Made by a program: the position numbers and the translations under genes
DNA from: Planobispora longispora
GTDB lineage: Bacteria; Actinomycetota; Actinomycetes; Streptosporangiales; Streptosporangiaceae
DNA length: 37,926 bases
Assembly: GCF_016863135.1 (NCBI RefSeq)
Contig: NZ_BOOH01000040.1
Location: 1-37,926 of the forward strand
Direction: 5' to 3'
In this document: positions 7,650-14,082 of the stretch, piece by piece
Position numbering within the stretch: position 1 is the stretch's first letter
Layout: each line of letters begins with the position of its first letter
Notes under the pieces: model-generated
Databases searched by the model: none
Told to the model about the DNA's origin: nothing
The model's input: the letters and a program-made list of their open reading frames with translations, nothing else

Positions 7650-7656
7650 CCCCGAA
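7641..7656 (+). promoter_or_regulatory. Hairpin with the stop codon in its loop
   Basis: TTCGGG (7641-7646) and CCCGAA (7651-7656) form a perfect 6-bp stem; the loop TAGC contains the TAG stop of the preceding gene. It could mark the 3' boundary of the mRNA part of a joint transcript, or act as a weak attenuator or processing site. Confidence 0.4.
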
Positions 7657-7660
7657 GACC

Positions 7661-7680
7661 CCCGTCCCGGAGTGGACGGG
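7661..7680 (+). other. Hairpin in the 5' part of the RNA locus
   Basis: CCCGTCC (7661-7667) and GGACGGG (7674-7680) form a perfect 7-bp stem with loop CGGAGT. A second hairpin, TGCGC-GAGGA-GCGCA, follows at 7681-7695. Both lie between the protein gene and tRNA-like RNA 1 and may belong to its 5' flank. Confidence 0.45.
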
Positions 7681-7687
7681 TGCGCGA

Positions 7688-7817
7688 GGAGCGCAAGCTG
7701 AAACTGAAGGTCAGCCTGAACGACGGTGACAGCGGAGGTTCGACTCCTCCCCCGGGCACGACGGGCCCGGGTAGCCCAACTGGCAGAGGCAGCCGGTCAA
7801 ACTCAGACTCTCGCTCC
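7688..7817 (+). ncRNA. Circularly permuted tRNA-like RNA 1 (Y RNA-like or permuted tRNA)
   Basis: The tRNA parts are present in permuted order. Upstream is a T-arm, GGAGG-TTCGACT-CCTCC (7734-7750), followed directly by the 3' acceptor strand CCCGGGC (7751-7757). Seven bases later comes the 5' acceptor strand GCCCGGG (7765-7771), a perfect 7-bp match. It is followed by TA at positions 8-9 and a standard D-arm (GCCC-AACTGGCA-GAGGC, 7774-7790). The anticodon-stem equivalent pairs GCCG (7792-7795) with CGGT (7724-7727). Directly upstream of the latter is CTGAACG, resembling an anticodon loop with GAA. A helix GGAGCG/CGCTCC (7688-7693 with 7812-7817) and a hairpin GCTGA...TCAGC (7697-7715) may extend the base. 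Exact ends are unknown; a tRNA-mimicking Y RNA or a permuted tRNA gene are the alternatives. Confidence 0.65.
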
Positions 7818-7830
7818 AGAATCAGCATCG

Positions 7831-7990
7831 CCGTCGAGCGCCGGATCGACCGAGGTGGACTGTGATCGCTGAGATGCCGGTTCGAGTCCGGCTCGATGCT
7901 CTCATCATGCATCGGTAGTTCAATGGCAGAGCGCAGCGTCGTTACGACTGATCCACTCTCTTAAACGCCGCCGGCGCCACGATATGACGG
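7831..7990 (+). ncRNA. Circularly permuted tRNA-like RNA 2 (Y RNA-like or permuted tRNA-His-like)
   Basis: The better-preserved copy. In order: 3' anticodon-stem strand CGCTG (7867-7871), 4-nt variable loop, T-arm GCCGG-TTCGAGT-CCGGC (7876-7892), 3' acceptor strand TCGATGC (7893-7899), and 9 spacer bases. Then come 5' acceptor strand GCATCGG (7909-7915, 7 pairs including one G-T), TA, D-arm GTTC-AATGGCA-GAGC (7918-7932), and 5' anticodon-stem strand CAGCG (7934-7938, 5 of 5 pairs). CTGTGAT (7860-7866), a perfect tRNA-His GUG loop, precedes CGCTG. Outside the tRNA core, further nested pairs occur: GAG-GTGGA with TCCAC-t-CTC (7852-7859/7952-7960), GCGCCGG with CCGGCGC (7838-7844/7971-7977) and CCGTC with GACGG (7831-7835/7986-7990). 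This gives a long terminal stem with a tRNA-like head, the layout of bacterial Y RNAs. A terminator follows. Confidence 0.72.
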
Positions 7991-7997
7991 TATCGAA

Positions 7998-8031
7998 GAC
8001 CCCCGGGGACACGGATAGGTTCCCGGGGGTC
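7998..8031 (+). terminator. Terminator of the protein/tRNA-like RNA locus
   Basis: 12-bp stem GACCCCCGGGGA / TTCCCGGGGGTC (one G-T pair), 10-nt loop, followed by gctccttctcc. It starts 8 bases after the outermost predicted helix of RNA 2, as expected for the 3' end of a non-coding transcript. Confidence 0.8.
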
Positions 8032-8131
8032 GCTCCTTCTCCGGCGGGCCCCGGCCCAGGAGATCGCCGGGCGGGGACCTTCCCGCGCGCCCGGAGACGA
8101 ACACGACCGGACACCACCGCCCACCGGGAGA

Positions 8132-8620
8132 TCAGGGCAGCACGTAGCACTCGACCTCGGCCCGGCGGGACGGCAGGCCGCCCGCGGCCGCGGTCCCGGC
8201 GCACTCCCGTTCCCGCTCGCTGAGCGGGAGGGTTCCGCACACGCTGACCCCGGAGTACGTCCGGCAGTCCAGGGAGGGGTTCTCCTTCCCCACGCGGTAG
8301 CCGCGCTCGGCCGCCGAACGGCATCGCTCGCGCAGTTCCGCCGTGTCGGCGTACCGGCACTGGTCGAGCAGGACGCGGTACTGCGCCGGGCTCACCTCGA
8401 TCGGGGCTCCGGCCGGGGCCTCCCCCGCCCGCGCCGTCCCGGCCGGGTTCACCTCGGCCCGGCTCGCGCGGACCGTGCCCTCACCGGCCGGACCCGTTCG
8501 CGCCGTGCTCCCCGCCGGCCCCGCGGGCGCCTGTGCCACCGGCGTCCCGGTCGTGACACCGCATCCGGCAGCCGCGACCGATGCCGCGGCCAGCGCCGCC
8601 GCGCAGATGAACACCCTCAT
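8132..8620 (-). CDS. Putative lipoprotein of unknown function
   Basis: A 162-residue secreted lipoprotein. A 19-residue signal peptide ends in the lipobox AAAG-C with Cys20. It is followed by an Ala/Pro/Gly/Thr-rich linker of about 55 residues (VAQAPAGPAGSTARTGPAG). The C-terminal 85 residues are Cys-rich (DQCRYADTAELRERC, DCRTYSGVSVC, ERECAG, VECYVLP). Six or seven cysteines suggest disulfide bonds outside the cell. I do not recognise the family. It lies on the minus strand downstream of the ABC-transporter operon with 113 bases between, so it may have its own promoter (CTACGGTGA about 30 bases before ATG on the minus strand). Confidence 0.75.
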   Translation of the reverse strand: MRVFICAAALAAASVAAAGCGVTTGTPVAQAPAGPAGSTARTGPAGEGTVRASRAEVNPAGTARAGEAPAGAPIEVSPAQYRVLLDQCRYADTAELRERCRSAAERGYRVGKENPSLDCRTYSGVSVCGTLPLSERERECAGTAAAGGLPSRRAEVECYVLP

Positions 8621-8733
8621 ATCGCCCCCCGCCTCACCGTAGCCCGAAAACGGTCATATCCCCGGAAAGGCCACGTATCGCTTGAGTAGTCCGGCCACGT
8701 GAGCGGTCCGGCGGTACGGGAGCCGTCCGGCGG

Positions 8734-9927
8734 CTACGACGTCAGCGCGCGGCGCAGCCGCAGGCCGCCGGAGGCGAGAAGGACCGCGGCGTAGACGGTC
8801 AGCGCGCCCAGCTGCGGCAGGATCGCCGTCACCGTGGCGCCGTGCCGCACCAGCTCGGCGAAGCCCTCGTACCCCCAGGCGTGCGGGGTGAGGTGCGCCA
8901 GCGTCCGCATCGTCGGGCCGAACGACTCCAGCGGCATCATCGATCCGCCGAGCGCGGCCAGGCCGAGCCCGAGGATCAGCGCGATCGCGGCGGGCGGTCC
9001 CGGCGTGCGGAACAGGGAACCGAGCAGCATCGCGGCGCCCCCGCCGACCAGGGAGAAGACCACGAGCAGGGCGGCGGCGCCCAGCGGGTCGCCCCACTCC
9101 ACGCCGAACAGCAGGGCCGAACCCAGCATGATCAGCAGTCCCTGGGCCAGGGCGATGACGATCCTGCCCAGCGCCTCGCCGAGCACGATGGTCCGCACCG
9201 GGGTCGGGCTCGCGTACATCCGCCGTGACACCCCCAGCATGCGGGTCTCCACGAGACCTACCGCCGCGGTCAACGAGGTGAGGAAGACGAACATCAGCAG
9301 CAGCGGCGGGGCGGAGATCGCGAACGCGCCGAGTCCTTCGGGGAAGACCGCGTCGCCGGTGGTGGTGGTCCGCACCTCGATCCCGGGCACGGAGGAGGTC
9401 TCCGCCGCCCGGAGGACCTCGCCGAAGGAGCCCGCGCCCCGGGCCGCGCCGAACTGCGCGGCCCGGACGAGCGCCGCCTCCTCCGCCACGACCGAGCGCG
9501 TCCACATCGCGACGTCCTGGGCGTTCAGATCGTCCGGGCGGACGAGGGAGCGGAGCTCGACCGGACGCCCGGCCGCGAGGTCGGCGTCGTAGCCGCCGGG
9601 GACCACCAGCCCGGCGTTCACCCGCCCGCGCTCGACCGCGAGGCGCAGATCCTCCTCGCCGCCGACCCGCTCCACGGTGATGCGCGGCCCGGAGCCGAGC
9701 GCGGCGACCAGGCGACCGGCCAGCGGGCCGGCCCCGTCGGCCGCCACCCCCAGCCTGAGCTGCTGCCCGCCGCCGGACAGCTGCCCGATCACCAGGATCA
9801 GCAGGAACGGCGCGACGATCACGAAGAAGATGTTCGTCCGGTCCGTGAAGACCCGGCGCAGGTTGAGCAGCGCGATGGACGTCACCGCGGGCACCGTGGC
9901 GGGCATCGCGATCGGCGGGGTCTTCAT
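8734..9927 (-). CDS. ABC-2 type transporter permease
   Basis: A 397-residue integral membrane protein of the ABC-2 (DrrB/NatB/YhaP-like) family. An N-terminal helix (about residues 35-53, IFFVIVAPFLLILVIGQLSG) is followed by a large extracellular domain to about residue 205. A block of five or six helices ends the protein (FAISAPPLLLMFVFLTSLTAAVGL, IVLGEALGRIVIALAQGLLIML, LLVVFSLVGGGAAMLLGSLF, ALILGLGLAALGGSMMPL). Its ATG overlaps the stop of the preceding permease by 4 bases, so the two are coupled and probably form a heterodimer. The partner ATPase is encoded just upstream (11128-11850). Export of a small hydrophobic compound or drug is the usual role; the substrate is unknown. Confidence 0.88.
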   Translation of the reverse strand: MKTPPIAMPATVPAVTSIALLNLRRVFTDRTNIFFVIVAPFLLILVIGQLSGGGQQLRLGVAADGAGPLAGRLVAALGSGPRITVERVGGEEDLRLAVERGRVNAGLVVPGGYDADLAAGRPVELRSLVRPDDLNAQDVAMWTRSVVAEEAALVRAAQFGAARGAGSFGEVLRAAETSSVPGIEVRTTTTGDAVFPEGLGAFAISAPPLLLMFVFLTSLTAAVGLVETRMLGVSRRMYASPTPVRTIVLGEALGRIVIALAQGLLIMLGSALLFGVEWGDPLGAAALLVVFSLVGGGAAMLLGSLFRTPGPPAAIALILGLGLAALGGSMMPLESFGPTMRTLAHLTPHAWGYEGFAELVRHGATVTAILPQLGALTVYAAVLLASGGLRLRRALTS

Positions 9928-11111
9928 GCGCGGGCCACCCTTCCCAGCCGGGCCAGGGCCACCGGGATGCCGACCGCCGCGAAGCCCAGCAGGACGGCGA
10001 CGGGCAGCGCCACGGAGCCGCCTCCGCGCAGGTCGGCCAGCCCCTCCAAGAACCAGTGGTGCGGACTCGCCTGACTGAGCACGGCGAGCCCGCCCAGCTG
10101 CCCCACCGGGAAGAACGCCCCACCGGCGATGCCGAGCGCGGTCGCGGCGACCGACTGCCAGTTGGCGGCCTGCTCCGCGGTCCGGGCGAACGTCGCCACC
10201 GCGGCCATCAGCCCGGTCGCGGCGAGCACGACCGCTGCCACCAGCGCGGCGACCCCGGCGGGATCGCCCCAGCGGGCGCCCAGCAGCAGGCTGGAGGCGA
10301 CGACGAGGATCACCATCCCGATCAGCGCGGTCAGCGCGCCGCCGAGCAGCTTCGCCGCCATGACCACGGGTCCGCGGACCGGCGCGGCCATGATCCTGGC
10401 CAGCATGCCCGAGGCGCGCTCGGCGAAGATGCCGCTCACGCAGATCAGGACGGCGAAGAACAGGAAGAAGACGGCCGTGCCCGCGGCGTGGTAGGTCCCG
10501 GTGTCGAGCTGCCTGACGGACAGGGACGCGTCCTGCCGAACCCGGATCGGCTCCGGCAGGGCACGCAGTTCCGGTACCGCCCGCGGACCGGCGCCCGCCA
10601 CGGCGAGGGCGAGGCGCTCGCCCCGCTCGGCCGCGGCGTAGGACTCGGCGAGCTCCCGGGCGACCTGCACGGCGACGGGCGCGTCGACGCTGCCGATCAC
10701 CTCGATCGACGCGGGACCCGTTGTCCCGGGCGACACGGGATCCGTCGCCCCGGGCGACGCGGGATCCGTCGTCTCTGCCGGCGGGAGATTCGCGACGGAG
10801 GACGGTCCGGGGCTCCCGGCGAAGACCGCGTCGAGTTCGCCGCGCCCGGTCAGCTCCCTGCCCTCCTCAGCCGAGGCGACCTGGCGCAGCCGTACACGAC
10901 CGGCCGCCTCCATCGGACGCAGCACCCGTTCGGTGAAGGCGGGCAGGCCGACGACGCCGTAGCGGGCGTCGAGCCGCTGCGCGGACCCGCCCATGACCAG
11001 GTTGAGCAGGAAGGCCATGCCGAGCGGGAGCGCCACGGCGTAGATGAGCAGCGTTCCGTCCCGCAGCCGCTGCCGCAGGTCCTTCCGCAGGATGAGCATG
11101 AGCGCGCGCAT
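9924..11111 (-). CDS. ABC-2 type transporter permease
   Basis: A 395-residue permease paralogous to its downstream neighbour. One N-terminal helix (LLIYAVALPLGMAFLLNLVMGG), a roughly 180-residue extracellular region, and five to six C-terminal helices (FFLFFAVLICVSGIFAE, LLGGALTALIGMVILVVASSLLLG, VAALVAAVVLAATGLMAAVATFA). The extracellular part carries a short tandem repeat (DPASPGATDPVSPGTTGPAS, DNA about 10710-10770) that looks recently expanded. The gap to the ATPase stop is 16 bases; the stop overlaps the next permease start by 4 bases. Together with the ATPase it forms a DrrAB-like exporter. Confidence 0.88.
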   Translation of the reverse strand: MRALMLILRKDLRQRLRDGTLLIYAVALPLGMAFLLNLVMGGSAQRLDARYGVVGLPAFTERVLRPMEAAGRVRLRQVASAEEGRELTGRGELDAVFAGSPGPSSVANLPPAETTDPASPGATDPVSPGTTGPASIEVIGSVDAPVAVQVARELAESYAAAERGERLALAVAGAGPRAVPELRALPEPIRVRQDASLSVRQLDTGTYHAAGTAVFFLFFAVLICVSGIFAERASGMLARIMAAPVRGPVVMAAKLLGGALTALIGMVILVVASSLLLGARWGDPAGVAALVAAVVLAATGLMAAVATFARTAEQAANWQSVAATALGIAGGAFFPVGQLGGLAVLSQASPHHWFLEGLADLRGGGSVALPVAVLLGFAAVGIPVALARLGRVARA

Positions 11112-11127
11112 CGTCCCACTCCCCGCC

Positions 11128-11850
11128 TCAGTCCCTCAGTTCTCTGCCGGTCAGCTGCAGGAAGGCCGCCTCGAGGTCGGGCGCGCCCAGCTCGTCCGGT
11201 CTGCCCTCGGCCAGCATCCGGCCGTGGTCGATGATCCCCACCCGGTCGCAGAGCCGCTGCGCCTCCTCCATGTAGTGCGTGGTGTAGAGCACCGCGGTGC
11301 CGTCGCCGGCCAGGCGCCGCACGCTGTCGAGGATGGAGGTGCGGCTCTGCGGGTCGACCCCCGCGGTGGGCTCGTCGAGCACCAGCAGCCGCGGCCGGTT
11401 GAGCAGGCCGATGCCGATGTTGAGCCGGCGGGACATGCCGCCGGAGTACTTCCCCGCCGCCTCGCCGGCCCGGTCGGCCAGACCGACGATCTCCAGGACC
11501 TCGCCGATCCTGCGCCGGGCCTCGGACCCGCGGATGCCGTACAGCCCGGCGAAGAACCTCAGGTTCTCCCGCGCGGTCAGGTCCGGGTAGACGGCGAGCT
11601 CCTGGGGGACGTACCCGATCAGGGACTTCGTGGCCCTGCCCGCGGTGTCGTGCGGCCGCCCGGCGATCCGCACCTCCCCCGCGTCACGGGCCAGGACCCC
11701 GACCACCATGGAGATCGTGGTGGTCTTGCCCGCGCCGTTCGGGCCGAGCAGGCCGTACGTCTCGCCCTCCCGTACGGCGAAGCCGACGCCGTCGACGACG
11801 AGTCGATCCTTGTAGCTCTTGCGCAATCCGACGACTTCCAGGACCGGCAC
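11128..11850 (-). CDS. ABC transporter ATP-binding protein (DrrA/CcmA-like)
   Basis: A 240-residue nucleotide-binding subunit. Walker A is GPNGAGKTT near residue 38, the Q-loop lies in GYVPQELAVY, the signature is YSGGMSRRLNIG, Walker B is LLVLDEPTAGVD, and the H-loop is in LYTTHYMEEAQRL. It energises the two ABC-2 permeases that follow on the same strand. GTG 11850 has a strong ribosome binding site (GGGAGG). Only 24 bases separate it from the stop of the preceding membrane-protein gene, so it is probably the fourth gene of the long operon that begins with the GntR-family regulator. It is longer-signature DrrA-like rather than the EcsA-like ATPase encoded earlier in the operon. Confidence 0.92.
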   Translation of the reverse strand: MPVLEVVGLRKSYKDRLVVDGVGFAVREGETYGLLGPNGAGKTTTISMVVGVLARDAGEVRIAGRPHDTAGRATKSLIGYVPQELAVYPDLTARENLRFFAGLYGIRGSEARRRIGEVLEIVGLADRAGEAAGKYSGGMSRRLNIGIGLLNRPRLLVLDEPTAGVDPQSRTSILDSVRRLAGDGTAVLYTTHYMEEAQRLCDRVGIIDHGRMLAEGRPDELGAPDLEAAFLQLTGRELRD

Positions 11851-11874
11851 GGCGGCCTCCCTTCAGCGGTTCGG

Positions 11875-12579
11875 TCAGGTGAGCCTGTTGCGGAGCGGGA
11901 CGTCACGGATGATCGCCCAGGTCATCGCCAGGCCGAGCAGGAAGCAGCCGGCCCCGGTCGCCAGGGTCGTCGCGACGGCCGGAGAGGAGGCGACGCCCAG
12001 CGGCATCTGGATGAAGGGCAGGCGGAGCTCCGCGCCGACGGCCGCCTCGCCCAGGACGACCAGCCCGATGCCGAACGGGATCGAGAGCAGTCCGCCGCCC
12101 TGCCAGCGGTAGAACGCCGCCCCCATGAAGGTCCCCGCGACGATCCAGGCGAGGAACTCGACGAGGTACTCGGCGAAGACCAGCGGCACCTGGGTCGGTG
12201 AGGCGAACAGGTGCGGCCTGGCCAGTTCCTGCGTCCAGCCGGCCACGTCGTACAGGAGCGTCTCCAGCAGGTAGCCCACGGCGAGCAGGGCGGACAGGGC
12301 GGGCGCGTACAGGGCGACGGTCACCGCCGCCTGCGCGCCGAACTGCCTGCGGGTCTGCCCGTGCGCGATGTAGAGCGGGAGGAACTCCCGGATCAGGGCG
12401 ACGCCGACGAACAGCGCGAACCAGCGGGGCACCTGCGTCGCGCCCTCCCACACGCTCCTGTCGAGCGTTCCGAAGATCGCGATGCAGATCGTGATCAGCG
12501 TCGTGACCGCGTAGAAGGCCGCCCAGAGGATCGCGGCGAAGTAGATCTGGGCGGCGAGCAGGCGGCTGGGGAATCTCAT
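11875..12579 (-). CDS. ABC transporter membrane subunit (YtrC/D-like)
   Basis: A 234-residue membrane protein with about six hydrophobic segments: AAILWAAFYAVTTLITICIAIFG, WFALFVGVALIREFLPLYIA, AAVTVALYAPALSALLAVGYL, FLAWIVAGTFMGAAFY, ALSIPFGIGLVVLGEA-like and a final SSPAVATTLATGAGCFLLGLAM. Its ATG (12579) overlaps the stop of the adjacent ATPase gene by 4 bases (ATGA). This makes it the membrane partner of that ATPase in a GntR/ABC cassette of the ytr type. Such cassettes respond to cell-envelope stress or antibiotics in Gram-positive bacteria. The substrate is unknown. The longer open frame running back to 13206 is a shadow of the ATPase gene. Confidence 0.8.
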   Translation of the reverse strand: MRFPSRLLAAQIYFAAILWAAFYAVTTLITICIAIFGTLDRSVWEGATQVPRWFALFVGVALIREFLPLYIAHGQTRRQFGAQAAVTVALYAPALSALLAVGYLLETLLYDVAGWTQELARPHLFASPTQVPLVFAEYLVEFLAWIVAGTFMGAAFYRWQGGGLLSIPFGIGLVVLGEAAVGAELRLPFIQMPLGVASSPAVATTLATGAGCFLLGLAMTWAIIRDVPLRNRLT

Positions 12580-13502
12580 CGGGCGTCTCCAGACGGGTTC
12601 GCGGAGGCGTCCGCGGCCGGTGCGGCGGGTGCGGCGTCCCCGGAGGCTTCGGTGAGGTGGATGAACAGGTCCTGCATGGCGATCGGGCCGAGTTCGAGCC
12701 CGGCCTCGCGGGCCTTCCTGCGCATGGCCTCGTCGAGGTCGCCGTAGACCATCACCGAGGCGGTCGGGCCCAGCCGCTTGGCGCCCAGGACGGTGAGCCC
12801 GGCGGTGAACGCCTCCACCTGACCGGCGGTCCCGGTGACGGAGGTGCCGCGCGACAACAGGGTCTGGCTCTCCTCGTGCAGGACCAGCCTGCCCCTGTCG
12901 ATGATCACGACCTCCTCGAACAGCGAGCTGTACTCCTCGATCAGGTGGGTGGAGAGGATGATCGTGCGCGGGTGCTCCATGAAGTCGGCGAGCAGCGCGT
13001 CGTAGAAGGCGTAGCGGGACGGCGCGTCCATGCCCAGGTAGGACTCGTCGAACATGGTCAGCGGTGACCTGCCGGCCAGCCCGACCACCACGCCCAGCGC
13101 CGAGCGCTGGCCCTTCGACATCTCCTTGACCTTCATGTTCCGCCGCAGGGCGAACCGGTCCAGCAACTCGCCGGCGTAGGCGGCGTCCCAGCGGGGGCGC
13201 AGCCACTCGGCGAAGTAGAGGGCGTCCTCGACCTTGTCGATGTCGATCGTCTCGCCCGCGTCCCGGATCAGGCAGATCTCCCGGGTGACCTCGGAGTTCT
13301 CGAACACCGGCCGCCCGCCGACCCGGACCGTGCCCCCGGACTCCCTGCGGAAGCCGGCCAGCACCGACATCAGGGTGGTCTTGCCCGACCCGTTCCGCCC
13401 CAGCAGCCCGTAGATCTTGCCGCCGTCGAGCGAGAAGGTCATGTCGTCGACGGCCCGGACGTCGCCGTAGTTCACCCGCAGGCCGCTGACCTCGATGTTC
13501 AT
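12576..13502 (-). CDS. ABC transporter ATP-binding protein (YtrB-like)
   Basis: A 308-residue ATPase with Walker A GRNGSGKTTLM (about residue 36). The signature region is degenerate, MSKGQRSALGVVVGL, and the Walker B is SPLTMFDESYLGMD. Here the usual DEP is replaced by DES, as seen in the YtrB/EcsA-like ATPases linked to GntR regulators. The H-loop is in IILSTHLIEEYSSLFEE. The C-terminal 80 residues form an extra domain ending in an Ala/Pro-rich tail. Its ATG overlaps the gntR stop by 4 bases and its stop overlaps the membrane subunit by 4 bases, so the three are tightly coupled. It probably drives the adjacent YtrC/D-like membrane protein. Confidence 0.88.
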   Translation of the reverse strand: MNIEVSGLRVNYGDVRAVDDMTFSLDGGKIYGLLGRNGSGKTTLMSVLAGFRRESGGTVRVGGRPVFENSEVTREICLIRDAGETIDIDKVEDALYFAEWLRPRWDAAYAGELLDRFALRRNMKVKEMSKGQRSALGVVVGLAGRSPLTMFDESYLGMDAPSRYAFYDALLADFMEHPRTIILSTHLIEEYSSLFEEVVIIDRGRLVLHEESQTLLSRGTSVTGTAGQVEAFTAGLTVLGAKRLGPTASVMVYGDLDEAMRRKAREAGLELGPIAMQDLFIHLTEASGDAAPAAPAADASANPSGDAR

Positions 13503-13861
13503 CGGTTCCTCTCCAGCTCGTCGATGCGCTTGACGATGTCGCCCAGCGGGATCCCGATCGCTTTCGCCTCGGCCACCATCGGGTCGACCACGTCGGCGAA
13601 GAAGCGCTCCCGGCGCCGCGCCCGCAACTCGTCCCGGGCGGCCGGACTGACGAACATCCCGATACCTCGTTTCTTGTAGAGAACCCCTTCGTCGACCAGC
13701 TGCTGGAACGCCTTGGCCGCCGTGGCCGGGTTGATCCGGTAGAACGCGGCGTACTGGTTGGTCGACATGACCTGCTCGTCGCCCTGCAACGCCCCGCTCA
13801 GCACGTCGGCTTTGATCCGGTCGGCGATCTGCCGGTAGATCGGGCTGCGGTCGTCGAACAT
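13499..13861 (-). CDS. GntR family transcriptional regulator, YtrA subfamily
   Basis: A 120-residue regulator. The winged helix-turn-helix covers residues 5-75 (PIYRQIADRIKADVLSGAL, NPATAAKAFQQLVDEGVLYKKRGIGMFV). A short C-terminal helical domain of about 45 residues is typical of the YtrA subfamily, which lacks a ligand-binding domain of the FadR type. It heads an operon with two ABC systems. A perfect 9-bp inverted repeat with 8-base spacing, 15 bases upstream of its ATG, is the likely autoregulatory operator. YtrA-type proteins repress their own ABC-transporter operon until a cell-wall antibiotic or related signal is present; the signal here is unknown. Confidence 0.92.
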   Translation of the reverse strand: MFDDRSPIYRQIADRIKADVLSGALQGDEQVMSTNQYAAFYRINPATAAKAFQQLVDEGVLYKKRGIGMFVSPAARDELRARRRERFFADVVDPMVAEAKAIGIPLGDIVKRIDELERNR

Positions 13862-13875
13862 CGCACCTACTTCGT

Positions 13876-13901
13876 TGGTTCATTACTCATGCAATGAACC
13901 A
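13876..13901 (-). promoter_or_regulatory. Probable GntR/YtrA operator and promoter
   Basis: TGGTTCATT and AATGAACCA form a perfect 9-bp inverted repeat with an 8-base spacer (ACTCATGC). It lies 15 bases before the gntR start in a markedly AT-rich patch. The size and position match autoregulatory operators of YtrA-type regulators; the promoter elements must overlap it. Confidence 0.7.
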
Positions 13902-13929
13902 TAGAAGGACGGCGGGCACGCGTCAACGG

Positions 13930-13963
13930 CCTTCCGTACGGGATCACGGCACCGTACGGAAGG
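13930..13963 (-). terminator. Terminator after efeUOB
   Basis: 12-bp perfect stem CCTTCCGTACGG / CCGTACGGAAGG with a 10-nt loop, 114 bases beyond the efeB stop and before the divergent gntR promoter. Confidence 0.6.
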
Positions 13964-14018
13964 CGTCAGAGAGCACGGCTGTGCGGGCGGCCGGGGGCGG
14001 GCCGACCCGGGGGTGTGC

Positions 14019-14082
14019 AACGGCCCGGGCGATCAGGCCAAAGGGCGCGGCCCGGGTAGCGGAACGGCCCGGGCGATCAGGC
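14019..14082. repeat. 20-bp direct repeat, second copy over the efeB stop codon
   Basis: AACGGCCCGGGCGATCAGGC occurs at 14019-14038 and again at 14063-14082. The second copy contains the efeB stop codon (14077-14079). It looks like a small 3'-end duplication; the intervening 24 bases hold a related GGCCCGGG core. Confidence 0.6.

Noticed and set aside
7680-7865. 61-codon open frame in the RNA locus
   Set aside because: It runs across the T-arm and D-arm sequences; RNA structure explains the sequence better.
7824-7900. Ordinary (non-permuted) tRNA using AGCATCG and CGATGCT as acceptor
   Set aside because: The acceptor would pair, but the anticodon stem does not form and the D-arm lacks the conserved bases. 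The permuted reading satisfies all four stems.
7860-7938. Functional tRNA-His(GUG) for translation
   Set aside because: The loop is perfect, but the discriminator would be T rather than C, no G-1 is encoded, and bacteria are not known to me to process permuted pre-tRNAs. Left as an alternative only.
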